Shown here piece after piece: positions 44,355 to 52,500 of a DNA stretch of 52,500 bases. Source of the stretch: Acetobacteraceae bacterium ESL0709 (lineage in GTDB: Bacteria; Pseudomonadota; Alphaproteobacteria; Acetobacterales; Acetobacteraceae); contig JAQTIA010000002.1 in the NCBI GenBank assembly GCA_029433415.1, positions 1-52,500 on the forward strand, read 5' to 3'. Under the pieces are notes generated by a model. That model was given only the letters and a program-made list of their open reading frames with translations, did not search any database and was not told the origin of the DNA. The stretch's first letter is position 1. Every line of letters begins with the position of its first letter. Both the position numbers and the translations under genes were made by a program.

Positions 44355-44645
44355 TTAATGGTGGCTGGAATGGGAAGATTTTGTCTGATGCTGTTCCAGT
44401 TTACTGATGCGGTTTTCCAGTTCTGCAAGCCGAGTCTCGGCTTCTTCTTGTGATTGACGGGCGCGGCTGGCCATTTCCTGCACGACTTCAAACTCTTCTC
44501 TCCGAACGAGATCCAGAGAATATAAGACCTCGTCAATGCGACTGCGAATCAGAGCATGAATCTCTTCACGAATACCGGAGAAGGCGGAGAAAGCCGTCCC
44601 TGCGGCACCAGCGAGATCATCGAAAAAACGTGGACGATCAACCAT
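44355..44645 (-). CDS. Ubiquinone biosynthesis accessory factor UbiK-like (BMFP)
   Basis: A 96-residue protein beginning MVDRPRFFDDLAGAAGTAF (start at 44645, AAAGGT upstream). The N-terminal amphipathic stretch binds membranes; residues 40-85 form a coiled coil (EFEVVQEMASRARQSQEEAETRLAELENRISKLE), the BMFP domain. UbiK helps assemble the ubiquinone-synthesising complex in proteobacteria. The C-terminal HQTKSSHSSHH is low-complexity. It lies 19 bases before proC. Confidence 0.85.
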   Translation of the reverse strand: MVDRPRFFDDLAGAAGTAFSAFSGIREEIHALIRSRIDEVLYSLDLVRREEFEVVQEMASRARQSQEEAETRLAELENRISKLEQHQTKSSHSSHH

Positions 44646-44734
44646 AAAATTACCTTTCATAAAAATGTTGGTTTCTTTTAAAGCAATATAACGAAAATGT
44701 TGGAACCTTTCTTGTCCCAGACTATACAGAAAGA

Positions 44735-45715
44735 ATGATTATCGTAACTGGCGGTGCCGGATTCATTGGTTCATGTCTTCAGGCAGCTCTCTATAAAGAG
44801 GGTTTGAGGACGGTTGTTGTTGATCGCCTGAGAAATCACGGGAAATGGCGTAACCTTGCGGCGCATCCGCCACATCAGATTATCGCTCCCGAGGCATTGA
44901 GGCCATTTTTAGAACAAGCGACGGGGATCAAGGCTGTTTTTCATATGGGGGCTGTGAGCGCTACGACCTCCTGCGAAGGAGACATTGTCTGGGACAGTAA
45001 TGTTGCTCTGTCGCAATATTTATGGCAATGGTGCGCCAGATCGCGGGTGCCTTTTATCTATGCATCTTCAGCAGCGACCTATGGAGCGGCACAGTCTCCT
45101 GATGCGTTTGTTGATGGAATAGAAACGATAGAACGTTTGCGGCCCCTCAATCTTTATGGATGGTCAAAACAGAGTTTCGATCTGTGGGTAAAAAATACTC
45201 TGAAAGCGGGAGAACCCTCTCCGCCGCAATGGGTCGGATTGAAGTTCTTCAATGTGTATGGGCCCAACGAATATCATAAGGGATCCATGATTTCTGTCGT
45301 CAAGGTGAAATATGATGAAGCCAGTTCCGGTAAACCTGTGCGGCTATTTCGTTCGACTGTGCCGGGATTGGGTGATGGACAGCAGAAACGGGATTTCATC
45401 TGGGTCGGTGATGTCGTTGAGGTTATGCTATGGCTTTTACGCACTCCTGACGTAAGCGGGATTTTTAACTGTGGTTCAGGAGTTGCGCGGTCTTATATGG
45501 ATCTGGGATTGGCGGTTTGTAAGGCCAGCGGTCATAAAGCTGATATCGAATTCATAGATATGCCAGTCTCGCTTAAGGGACAGTATCAGTCTTATACCTG
45601 CGCTGATATGACCGCTTTACGAAAGGCAGGCTACCGGCAGGCTTTTACGTCACTTGAGGATGGTGTTACGCGTTATATTGACCATTATCTGAGCCAAGGG
45701 AATCCCTATCTTTGA
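44735..45715 (+). CDS. hldD: ADP-L-glycero-D-manno-heptose 6-epimerase
   Basis: Makes the heptose precursor of the lipopolysaccharide inner core. The 326-residue extended SDR starts with the Rossmann motif MIIVTGGAGFIGS, has FHMGAVSATT, IYASSAATYG and the catalytic Tyr in PLNLYGWSKQSFDLW (YxxxK). It retains KFFNVYGPNEYHKGSM and the DGQQKRDFIWVGDVV motif of the family. Its last four bases overlap lgt. It indicates a heptose-containing LPS in this organism. Confidence 0.92.
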   Translation: MIIVTGGAGFIGSCLQAALYKEGLRTVVVDRLRNHGKWRNLAAHPPHQIIAPEALRPFLEQATGIKAVFHMGAVSATTSCEGDIVWDSNVALSQYLWQWCARSRVPFIYASSAATYGAAQSPDAFVDGIETIERLRPLNLYGWSKQSFDLWVKNTLKAGEPSPPQWVGLKFFNVYGPNEYHKGSMISVVKVKYDEASSGKPVRLFRSTVPGLGDGQQKRDFIWVGDVVEVMLWLLRTPDVSGIFNCGSGVARSYMDLGLAVCKASGHKADIEFIDMPVSLKGQYQSYTCADMTALRKAGYRQAFTSLEDGVTRYIDHYLSQGNPYL

Positions 45716-46533
45716 GCAGCCCGTTAGTTTTTCCGGATCTTAATCCTGTCGCGTTCCATCTTGGGCCTCTGGCCGTACGTTGGTATGCTCTGGCCTATAT
45801 TGTGGCATTTATTTTGGCTTTGCCCCTAGTGAAACGACTTTGTCAGAAAGACCCGGTTGTTGCCAGTCCTGCCTTGATGGATGACTTCCTTTTTTACGCG
45901 GTTCTAGGGGTATTGGTTGGGGGACGCCTTGGTTACGTCCTTTTTTACAGGCCCTTGCATTATCTGCACTATCCTCTGGAGATTTTTGAGACCTGGAAAG
46001 GTGGCATGTCTTTTCATGGAGGGGCTGCCGGCGTGATTGTGGCAATGGCGTTGTTCTGCCGGTATAAAAAGATCCCGTTTCTGGCTTTTGCAGACCGGAT
46101 TGTGACGGTTGTGCCTATCGGGCTGGCTCTGGGACGCTGTGCAAATTTTATTAATGGCGAGCTCTGGGGACGTGTCACAACATCGCATGTGCCATGGGTT
46201 ATGATTTTCCCTCAGGCTGGTTCGTTGCCACGTCATCCGTCGGAACTTTATGAGGCTCTGACGGAAGGAGTTTTGCTGTTTGTTATTATGATGCTGGCAT
46301 GCAGCTCCCGGAAGCTGCGTAGTCATGCAGGGTTCCTGTCAGGACTGTTTCTGTGTGGTTATGGATGTGCCCGTGCTTTTTGTGAATTTTTTCGGGAACC
46401 GGACGCAAATATCGGCTTTCTGCCTGGCGGTATAACGATGGGGCAGCTTCTGTGCCTCCCCATGATTGTCAGCGGCATTCTCCTCATGTTTTATGGCCTG
46501 AAACGGCCTTCGCAAAAATCTGAAGCTTCCTGA
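45712..46533 (+). CDS. lgt: Prolipoprotein diacylglyceryl transferase
   Basis: Transfers diacylglyceryl from phosphatidylglycerol to the lipobox Cys of prolipoproteins. A 273-residue membrane protein of about seven helices. The signature is RIVTVVPIGLALGRCANFINGELWGRVT, with catalytic Arg and Asn residues, plus FYAVLGVLVGGRLGYVLFY and RHPSELYEALTEG. The start is TTG at 45712, overlapping hldD (TTGA), so translation is coupled. pgeF follows after 23 bases. Confidence 0.95.
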   Translation: MSSPLVFPDLNPVAFHLGPLAVRWYALAYIVAFILALPLVKRLCQKDPVVASPALMDDFLFYAVLGVLVGGRLGYVLFYRPLHYLHYPLEIFETWKGGMSFHGGAAGVIVAMALFCRYKKIPFLAFADRIVTVVPIGLALGRCANFINGELWGRVTTSHVPWVMIFPQAGSLPRHPSELYEALTEGVLLFVIMMLACSSRKLRSHAGFLSGLFLCGYGCARAFCEFFREPDANIGFLPGGITMGQLLCLPMIVSGILLMFYGLKRPSQKSEAS

Positions 46534-46556
46534 CACTTCCCGCTGGAGAGAATATC

Positions 46557-47339
46557 ATGACAGACAAGCCCCAATTTTTCAGAGCGTCAATCATGGGTGT
46601 CGCCCATGGTTTCTTTTCGCGCCATGGTGGTGTGTCAACGGGATTGTATGCCGAGCTGAATGGGGGGCTTATGACTGAAGATCGTCCTGAAAATGTCAGG
46701 AAGAATCGTCAGCTCATGGCCAAGGTTTTTGACGTTCCAGAAAGTCGCTTCCTGGGTGTGAGGCAGATTCATAGTCGGAAGGTGATCCTTGTGAGGGAGT
46801 CGACCCCTCTTTGGTCTGCTATAGATTCTCCAGAGGCAGATGGCTTGGTAACAGATTGTCCTGATGTTGTTTTGACCGTGGCTACGGCAGATTGTGCTCC
46901 CGTCCTTCTGTCATCTGATGACGGAAAGATTGTGGGAGCAGCCCATGCAGGGTGGCGTGGGGCTGTGGGGGGAATATTGGAAGAAACGGTTGATATGATG
47001 TACTCTTTGGGGGCCAGAGGCATCCGTGCAGTAATAGGTCCGTGTATCGGACCGACCTCTTATGAGGTTTCTTCTGATATGCGTGATCAGGTTATCAGTC
47101 ATTATGCAGACGGAGGCTCTTTTTTTACATCGTTGCCGCAGGATAACCAGTTTCTTTTTGACCTTCCGGGTTTTTGCAAGGGGTGTCTAGAAGGTAAAGG
47201 CGTCGATCAGATAGAAATTCTTCCGCTTGATACGCTGGCAGATCAGCGTTTTTATAGCTATCGACGTGCCATGCAAGCGGGAGGAGAAGCAACCGGACGG
47301 CAGATATCGGCGATTCAGGCACGTCCTCTGACCATCTGA
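46557..47339 (+). CDS. pgeF: Peptidoglycan editing factor / laccase-domain protein
   Basis: A 260-residue YfiH-family protein. FFSRHGGVSTGLYAELNGGLMT is the usual start; the metal-binding His is in AAHAGWRGAVGGILEET and Cys in IGPCIGPTSYEV, with TADCAPVLL earlier. The family was called polyphenol oxidase, but in E. coli it removes L-Ser errors from UDP-MurNAc stems. It is co-transcribed with hldD and lgt, so this is an envelope gene cluster. Confidence 0.92.
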   Translation: MTDKPQFFRASIMGVAHGFFSRHGGVSTGLYAELNGGLMTEDRPENVRKNRQLMAKVFDVPESRFLGVRQIHSRKVILVRESTPLWSAIDSPEADGLVTDCPDVVLTVATADCAPVLLSSDDGKIVGAAHAGWRGAVGGILEETVDMMYSLGARGIRAVIGPCIGPTSYEVSSDMRDQVISHYADGGSFFTSLPQDNQFLFDLPGFCKGCLEGKGVDQIEILPLDTLADQRFYSYRRAMQAGGEATGRQISAIQARPLTI

Positions 47340-47450
47340 ACGCAGTAATTATTTGTCTTTTTGCATATTTTGCGCTAGTCGGGGGCGTAGAAGCACCCCT
47401 GGAGGCTTCTGTAATGAGTTTATTTTATTGAAAACGCAGGAGCGTAAAAC

Positions 47451-48083
47451 GTGGCAAAATTAGCGACACTTGAAATCTCCGAGCGCGCAAAAGCAGGTAA
47501 GGGGGCGGCGCGCGCCACCAGAAGGGCAGGGCTGGTCCCCGGCGTGGTTTATGGAGGCAAGCAGGAACCTTGCCTGATTTCCATTGATCCACGCATCATC
47601 ATGAAAGAGCTTCACCGTGAAGGTTGGCAGTCTCGTCTGTTTCAATTTCAGGCTGGTGGGCAATCGGTCCGCGCCCTGATTCGCGACATTCAGTTCCATC
47701 CCGTGACGGATGTGCCGCTTCATATTGATTTCCTGCGTCTTGTTCCTGGGCAGAAGGTGACCGTTCAGGTTAATATTGCTTTCAGTGGTGAAGAAGATGC
47801 CCCTGGTATCAAGCGTGGTGGCGTCCTGAATATTGTTCGTCATAATGTCGAGGTTCAGGTCGATGTGGAGCACCTGCCCGAGCACTTTACAGTTGATCTG
47901 AGTAAACTGGATATTGGTGATAATGTCCGGTGGGAAGATCTGCATGGAACAGAACATTGCACACCTGTTCTGCATGTCGAGAACTTTGTGATTGCTTCTG
48001 TGGCAGCACCGACAGTCGATAAGGCGGCTGATGAGGCCGAGGAAGCTGCCGCTGAGGCTGCTTCAGAAGCTGCTGCTGAGTAA
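47451..48083 (+). CDS. rplY: 50S ribosomal protein L25 (long, Ctc-type)
   Basis: 5S rRNA-binding protein. 210 residues: the N-terminal L25 domain ([21 protein letters not shown]) and the C-terminal TL5/Ctc beta domain ([34 protein letters not shown]). The last 25 residues are an Ala/Glu-rich acidic tail ([11 protein letters not shown]). It starts with GTG at 47451, after CAGGAG. The leader from 47340 contains AGAAGC/GCTTCT arms (6 pairs), possibly a weak structure. pth follows after 34 bases, as usual in proteobacteria. Confidence 0.95.
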   Translation: MAKLATLEISERAKAGKGAARATRRAGLVPGVVYGGKQEPCLISIDPRIIMKELHREGWQSRLFQFQAGGQSVRALIRDIQFHPVTDVPLHIDFLRLVPGQKVTVQVNIAFSGEEDAPGIKRGGVLNIVRHNVEVQVDVEHLPEHFTVDLSKLDIGDNVRWEDLHGTEHCTPVLHVENFVIASVAAPTVDKAADEAEEAAAEAASEAAAE

Positions 48084-48117
48084 GTCTGATAGCTGAACTT
48101 CGAGGAGTCACCCGGTT

Positions 48118-48699
48118 GTGAAATTATGGGTTGGCCTTGGTAATCCTGGGTCTGAAATGAGTCGCAACCGGCATAATATCGGCTTTATGGCGGTTGACGC
48201 CATCGCTGGACGCCATGGTTTCTCGCCATGGCGTCAGCGTTTTAAGGGGCTGGTTTCTGAAGGGACGATGAGCGGAGAAAAGTTTCTGCTTCTGAAACCG
48301 CAGACCTATATGAATCTTTCGGGAGAAAGTGTTCAGCAGGCAGCCCAATTTTATAAGTTATCTCTGGATGAGATTCTGGTTTTTCATGATGAGCTGGATT
48401 TGGCATTCGGGCGCTTGCGTATTAAGTGCGGGGGCGGAGCAGCTGGGCATAACGGTCTGAGGTCGATGGATCGCTGTCTTTCCGGGCCAAATTACTGGCG
48501 TGTAAGGCTGGGGATCGGTCACCCGCGTCAGAAAGAGCGTGTTACAGGACATGTTCTGGGGGATTTTTCCTCAGCAGAGCGACCGCTTCTCATGACATGG
48601 CTTGAAGCCATTGCTGAATCTGTGCCGCTTCTGGTCAAAGGGGAGCCGGAGGCTTTCATGAGTAAGGTGGCTTTATTGAAAGGCGAGGAGCAGGAGTAG
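48118..48699 (+). CDS. pth: Peptidyl-tRNA hydrolase
   Basis: Recycles tRNA from dropped-off peptidyl-tRNA. The 193-residue Pth1 begins with a GTG (VKLWVGLGNPGSEMSRNRHNIGFMAVD): catalytic His in NRHNIGF and Asp in VFHDELDLAFG, with GGGAAGHNGLRSMDRCL as the C-terminal signature. GAGGAG lies 7 bases before the start. The order rplY-pth-ychF is one of the most conserved in proteobacteria. Confidence 0.96.
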   Translation: MKLWVGLGNPGSEMSRNRHNIGFMAVDAIAGRHGFSPWRQRFKGLVSEGTMSGEKFLLLKPQTYMNLSGESVQQAAQFYKLSLDEILVFHDELDLAFGRLRIKCGGGAAGHNGLRSMDRCLSGPNYWRVRLGIGHPRQKERVTGHVLGDFSSAERPLLMTWLEAIAESVPLLVKGEPEAFMSKVALLKGEEQE

Positions 48700-48783
48700 T
48701 TACTTTCCGTGCCCTCTGTCAGATCACTGTAACACCAAATATCGCAAATATGTGCGTCGCGCGAAGGGTTAGGGAGAGGAACA

Positions 48784-49878
48784 ATGGGGTTTAATTGTGG
48801 GATTGTCGGACTTCCCAATGTGGGTAAATCGACATTATTCAATGCGTTGACCCAGACAGCATCTGCGCAGGCAGCGAATTATCCTTTTTGTACGATTGAA
48901 CCGAATACAGGGCGTGTGGCCGTGCCGGATCCTCGGCTGGAAGTCCTGGCACGTGTTGGTAAATCGCAAAAATTGGTGCCTACCAGCCTTGAATTTGTGG
49001 ATATTGCAGGTCTTGTTCGCGGTGCCTCACGAGGAGAGGGGCTGGGAAACCAGTTTCTGGCCAATATCCGTGAAGTTGATGCCATTATCCACGTTCTGAG
49101 ATGTTTTGATGATGATGATATCACCCATGTTGAGGGTGGAGTCGATCCTGTTCGCGATGCTGATATCATTGAAACAGAATTGATGCTGGCTGATCTTGAA
49201 AGTCTTGAAAGACGTCAGGTTAATCTGCAGAAGAAAGCCCGTGGGAATGATCGCGAGGCGCAGTCCCAGCTTGAGCTGATGGAGCCATTGATTGTGGCCC
49301 TGCAGGAAGGGAAGCCTGCTCGTACGGCGGTTCCCGTCGGAAAAGAAAAAGAAGTGGCTCGACTTCAGTTAATGACGACAAAACCTGTCTTGTATGTTTG
49401 TAATGTGGAAGAAGCTTCGGCCGCGACAGGCAATGCCTATTCGGCAGCTGTTATGAAACGTGCGGAATCTGAGGGCGCTGGTGCTGTTATTGTCTCGGCG
49501 GCTATTGAGGCTGAGGTAAGTCAGCTTTCCGAGGAAGAGAGGGGTGAGTTCCTGGAAGGACTCGGTCTGACGAATAGTGGGTTGGATCGTGTGATTGCCG
49601 CTGGTTACAAGCTTTTGGGCTTGCGGACTTACTTTACGGTGGGCCCTAAGGAGACGCGGGCCTGGACGATTACAGCCGGTACTAGGGCGCCACAGGCTGC
49701 TGCCGTTATCCATAATGATTTTGAACGCGGGTTTATCGCCTGTGAAACGATAGCTTATGATGATTATGTATCTTGTCAGGGCGAGGCCGGAGCGCGTGAG
49801 GCCGGCAAATTGCGGATTGAGGGAAAAGAATATGTTGTACAGGATGGCGATGTGCTTCTTTTCCGCTTTAATGTGTAA
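48784..49878 (+). CDS. ychF: Ribosome-binding ATPase YchF
   Basis: Obg-like P-loop ATPase that binds ribosomes and affects oxidative stress responses. 364 residues: [18 protein letters not shown] (P-loop), [12 protein letters not shown] (switch region), [21 protein letters not shown] (G3) and the C-terminal TGS domain ending TLLFRF-like in [13 protein letters not shown]. The NKxD motif is replaced by VCNVEE, which is normal for this ATP-specific family. It has its own 84-base spacer and GGAGAGGAAC ribosome site. Confidence 0.97.
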   Translation: MGFNCGIVGLPNVGKSTLFNALTQTASAQAANYPFCTIEPNTGRVAVPDPRLEVLARVGKSQKLVPTSLEFVDIAGLVRGASRGEGLGNQFLANIREVDAIIHVLRCFDDDDITHVEGGVDPVRDADIIETELMLADLESLERRQVNLQKKARGNDREAQSQLELMEPLIVALQEGKPARTAVPVGKEKEVARLQLMTTKPVLYVCNVEEASAATGNAYSAAVMKRAESEGAGAVIVSAAIEAEVSQLSEEERGEFLEGLGLTNSGLDRVIAAGYKLLGLRTYFTVGPKETRAWTITAGTRAPQAAAVIHNDFERGFIACETIAYDDYVSCQGEAGAREAGKLRIEGKEYVVQDGDVLLFRFNV

Positions 49879-49905
49879 CAGGCCATCAAGATTGCGTAAG
49901 AGATT

Positions 49906-50565
49906 GTGAAAGGAAGATTCCTTGGAAAGGCCACAAGGCAGTCATCGCCTCTTCCTATATGGGGGGACAGGCGACGGGCGCGCATAGGTCTGTTGGGGGG
50001 CTCTTTTAACCCTGCCCATAGCGGGCATTTGCAGATCGCACTTTATGCGTTGAAGCTCCTGAGGTTGGATCAGGTCTGGCTCCTTGTTTCTCCAGGGAAT
50101 CCCTTAAAGTCAGGGAGTTTTATGGCACCTTTTGCGCAGCGACTGTCGTCGGCGCAGATGCTTGCAGACGGGCGGCGTATTATTGCAACAGATTGGGAGT
50201 TCCGTCTGGGGGAGCGCTATACATGGCGTACTATTCTGGAACTCAAAAAGCGTTTTCCGTGCGTACAGTTTGTCTGGCTTATGGGGAGCGATGGATTCGC
50301 ACATTTTACGCGGTGGCGACGATGGCGGCAGATAGCACGTTCTGTGCCTGTCGCCATTTTCCCACGTCCTTATTCTGTGATATCTGCATTAAAGGGGAAA
50401 GCGGCCGCTTTTTTGCACCGTTATCGCCATAAGACGTGCCAGGCCGCCCAGCTTCCTGCTCAGGTGAAGTTGCCATGCTGGGTCTTTCTGTCTACACCCC
50501 GGAATCCGATATCATCAACGATTATTCGCGAATCGGGACATAAGTCCCATCTGAAAAAGGAGTGA
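49906..50565 (+). CDS. nadD: Nicotinate-nucleotide adenylyltransferase
   Basis: Makes deamido-NAD, the substrate of NadE encoded at 39119. 219 residues: RIGLLGGSFNPAHSGHLQIALYAL carries the nucleotidyltransferase HxGH motif (HSGH), and ISSTIIRESG near the end is the ISSTxIR motif. The first 25 residues before the core are Arg/Pro-rich and may not all be translated; the start given is GTG 49906 with AGGAAGA downstream, so a later start is possible. It overlaps rsfS by four bases. Confidence 0.93.
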   Translation: MKGRFLGKATRQSSPLPIWGDRRRARIGLLGGSFNPAHSGHLQIALYALKLLRLDQVWLLVSPGNPLKSGSFMAPFAQRLSSAQMLADGRRIIATDWEFRLGERYTWRTILELKKRFPCVQFVWLMGSDGFAHFTRWRRWRQIARSVPVAIFPRPYSVISALKGKAAAFLHRYRHKTCQAAQLPAQVKLPCWVFLSTPRNPISSTIIRESGHKSHLKKE

Positions 50566-50987
50566 GAGTCATCACAGACGTTGTAGAAAAATTCTCCGAG
50601 GTTTCTTCTGAAAAGCCTGAACATGAACTGGAGCGTAAAATAGCTCTTGTCCTTGCGAGTCTTGAAGACGACAAAGCTGAGAATATCGTTATTCTTGATA
50701 TCGCAAAGCGTGCGAGTTTCGCTGAAAGAATGATTATCGCCAGTGGTGTGTCACCGCGCCAGATTACGTCTATGGCTGTGCATCTTGAGCGTCGTCTGAA
50801 AGAGGCAGGTTTTGGCTGGGTTCACGTCGAAGGTGAAAATGGCAGCGACTGGGTCCTGATGGATGCTGGTGATGTCATAGTCCACCTTTTCATGCCGGAA
50901 AGCAGGGGGCTTTATGCCCTTGAACGCATGTGGGGCAATGAGTTGGATCACTCTGATGAAGATTATCTTGTAGGTAAGCCTCTTTAG
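50562..50987 (+). CDS. rsfS: Ribosomal silencing factor RsfS
   Basis: Binds L14 on the 50S subunit and blocks subunit joining when nutrients fall. 141 residues with [28 protein letters not shown] as the start of the DUF143 domain and [34 protein letters not shown] as the hallmark. It starts GTG, overlapping the nadD stop. The first 30 residues are a charged extension. rlmH follows after 8 bases, the usual nadD-rsfS-rlmH order. Confidence 0.96.
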   Translation: MRVITDVVEKFSEVSSEKPEHELERKIALVLASLEDDKAENIVILDIAKRASFAERMIIASGVSPRQITSMAVHLERRLKEAGFGWVHVEGENGSDWVLMDAGDVIVHLFMPESRGLYALERMWGNELDHSDEDYLVGKPL

Positions 50988-50995
50988 GCTGTTTT

Positions 50996-51457
50996 ATGAG
51001 ACTTATCTCTATTGGCAAACTAAAGGACGGCCCTGAGCGCGAGCTATTGTCCCGTTATCGAAAGAGACTGCGTCCTGTACTGGAGCTTACTGAATTACCC
51101 CAAGCTAAAGGATCTCCTGAAGAGCAGAAGAAGCGCGAGGCGGAGGCTCTTCTGGGCGCATGCCGGCTTAATAGCTATATTATTGCGCTTGATGAAGGAG
51201 GAAAAAATTTCTCCAGCCTTGAGTTCGCTGGGGCATTGCAAAAATGGAGCGAAAGCGGACGAGAGATCTGTTTCCTGATCGGAGGTGCGGAAGGTTTGGA
51301 TAGTTTGGTGACAAACCGCGCCGACATGATCATATCTTTCGGCGTCATGACATGGCCCCATATGCTCGTCCGTATCCTGCTGGCAGAGCAATTATTCAGG
51401 GCTCAGTCAATTTTAACGGGGCACCCTTATCATAGGGCCGGGCGCCCGCACACTTAG
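50996..51457 (+). CDS. rlmH: 23S rRNA pseudouridine-1915 N3-methyltransferase
   Basis: SPOUT-class methyltransferase acting on assembled 70S ribosomes at position 1915. 153 residues: [32 protein letters not shown] (SAM-binding knot) and [34 protein letters not shown] at the C-terminus, where the conserved HPYHR end binds the target. It is the last gene of the run; the convergent CHAP gene ends 19 bases away with no clear terminator between them. Confidence 0.96.
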   Translation: MRLISIGKLKDGPERELLSRYRKRLRPVLELTELPQAKGSPEEQKKREAEALLGACRLNSYIIALDEGGKNFSSLEFAGALQKWSESGREICFLIGGAEGLDSLVTNRADMIISFGVMTWPHMLVRILLAEQLFRAQSILTGHPYHRAGRPHT

Positions 51458-51476
51458 GGCAAAAGGTTTTCCAACT

Positions 51477-52139
51477 TTAACGTAGGGCTCTATTAGGAGC
51501 GTCTACATCAAAGGCACCAGAAGAGTTGCTTTCTTCTGGGAGAGAAGCGGTTTGTGTGCTGAGTTTGTTATTCTCTGCAAGGAGGTCAGAGGAACCTGTG
51601 ACAGAAGGAGCTGTTTCAGGGCGAGCATAGATAAAGCCATGTGTGGGGTAAATGCTCCCTAAACGGCTATCATTGTGCCCATTCAATGCTACACGCACAG
51701 CACTCCAGTCATTGTCAGGAGAAATATCGACAACACGGACGTCTCTGCTAATGCCGCTGCTTGCCCAGTGAGACTGGTCAATAAGGATAGTGCGGCCATC
51801 AATTACAGAACGGACAACTGCCACATGTCCTAGGGGCATGCGGCGTGTCGATCTGAAGCTCAGGACAGAACCAACCTCAGGTAAGTTACCGCGTGCATAA
51901 AGGCCATCAGCATGCGACCACCAGTCTCCGGCATTCCCGCGAATCTGAAACGCTGTATTTTGACGGACGAACGCCACACATTGCAGAACGTGACGACTGT
52001 GACTGGCGTGACGCGAGTGAGACGTATGACGAAATGCACGATGTGTATGCGATTTGGCTGCTGCCTCAGAAGGAGACCATGATGCAACGAGGGAAAGGGC
52101 CAAGAGAGAAAAAATTGAAACTTTCCCGTAGTGTTGCAT
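51477..52139 (-). CDS. Secreted CHAP-domain protein (putative cell-wall amidase)
   Basis: A 220-residue exported protein. The signal peptide is MQHYGKVSIFSLLALSLVASWSPSEAAA, followed by a His/Ser-rich linker (HTHRAFRHTSHSRHASHSRH). The CHAP domain covers about residues 52-165: catalytic Cys in LQCVAFVRQNT, His in GHVAVVRSV, and Asp/Asn partners in ILIDQSHW. CHAP enzymes cleave peptidoglycan peptide bonds in wall remodelling. The C-terminal 50 residues are unstructured. An AAAGGAC site lies before the ATG. It is transcribed towards rlmH. Confidence 0.85.
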   Translation of the reverse strand: MQHYGKVSIFSLLALSLVASWSPSEAAAKSHTHRAFRHTSHSRHASHSRHVLQCVAFVRQNTAFQIRGNAGDWWSHADGLYARGNLPEVGSVLSFRSTRRMPLGHVAVVRSVIDGRTILIDQSHWASSGISRDVRVVDISPDNDWSAVRVALNGHNDSRLGSIYPTHGFIYARPETAPSVTGSSDLLAENNKLSTQTASLPEESNSSGAFDVDAPNRALR

Positions 52140-52500
52140 TATACTGTCCTTTTACTCTTACTGGGCTTTCTTTGGTGATCTTTCCAAATCTCATTGGTTA
52201 AGAACGGAGATAACAGACATAGGCAGTGGGGGCAACAGGCCGTGCGAAGAAAATCTGTTATTATTTTTTTAGGTCTGTGTCTTTTTTGCAATTTTCTTGA
52301 GTTTCTGGTAAAGATTACTTTGTATTAACAGATAATATTCAGACAGTTCACGTTAATGTCATAATGGGCGGATTCGCGGCTGAAAAATCTCAAAAACAAA
52401 TTGGATAGTTTTCCTGGGTTGGAATTTTGTTTTGAAAATTTGGTTTGTGACTGGTGATCTCCCTCTGTCAGAATAATGTTGCGAGCTGAAGAGTGAGATG
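52140..52500. other. Right-edge spacer, no gene recognised
   Basis: An AT-rich stretch upstream of the minus-strand CHAP gene. Its first 60 bases hold that gene's ribosome site and probably its promoter. No frame with a ribosome site, tRNA or clear terminator is visible in the remainder; a plus-strand gene may begin beyond the edge. Confidence 0.5.

Noticed and set aside
47385-47425. Ribosomal-protein autoregulatory leader before rplY
   Set aside because: Only a six-pair stem (AGAAGC/GCTTCT) is visible, too little to claim a regulatory RNA.

Overview
The window looks like a chromosomal segment of an alphaproteobacterium, most likely an acetic acid bacterium (Acetobacteraceae) of moderate GC content. 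This rests on split b and b' subunits in an F0-only ATP synthase operon (atpI-atpB-atpE-atpF'-atpF), a mlaD / DUF2155 / dsbB / nadE block, a stand-alone RNR-tail (TSCPD) protein, an alphaproteobacterial-style acetolactate synthase, and proC next to a ubiK-like gene. The family placement is inference; no 16S gene is present.

Left edge (1-3160). There is no intact gene here. Positions 1 to about 2935 are a heavily mutated, deletion-rich INVERTED copy of about 6872-10490 in the same window. In order it holds remnants of mutY, the small gene behind mutY, katA (catalase) and corA. The katA/corA intergenic region, with a perfect ATC-N9-GAT dyad, looks visibly better preserved than the coding parts. 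It is either an old inverted segmental duplication or an assembly artefact from an uncorrected read; raw reads would decide.

3.2-12.4 kb. DUF3597 and ahcY lie on the minus strand, followed by an AT-rich polysaccharide pyruvyltransferase-like gene, a CorA/ZntB transporter and katA. Then come mutY with its downstream gene (minus), the divergent DUF721/DciA-like gene, a near-perfect ParB site (parS, 15 of 16 bases) and convergent serB. The parS site suggests an origin-proximal location.

12.4-25.4 kb, mostly plus strand. miaA; ilvB and ilvC, with no ilvN between them; a structured speD leader with a possible pseudoknot, then speD, speE and panB; a tandem glycine riboswitch driving gcvT-gcvH-gcvP; two small ABM-domain monooxygenases; and a ROK sugar kinase.

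25.4-37.1 kb. glnA (minus), tldD and an outer-membrane barrel (plus), yggT (minus) and tRNA-Ala(CGC) (plus). Then a long minus-strand run: the F0 operon followed tightly by a GT2 and a GT39/ArnT-like glycosyltransferase, with a TSCPD protein upstream of it.

37.1-52.5 kb. mlaD, DUF2155, dsbB and nadE form an envelope/NAD cluster. A secreted RTX-like protein with its own promoter, tRNA-Gln(TTG), a TetR-like regulator, proC and ubiK follow. A dense plus-strand run of housekeeping genes comes next: hldD-lgt-pgeF, rplY-pth-ychF and nadD-rsfS-rlmH. A secreted CHAP-domain protein closes the window. Overall this is a housekeeping region. The unusual points are the decayed inverted copy, parS, the speD leader, the missing ilvN and the ATPase-glycosyltransferase linkage.
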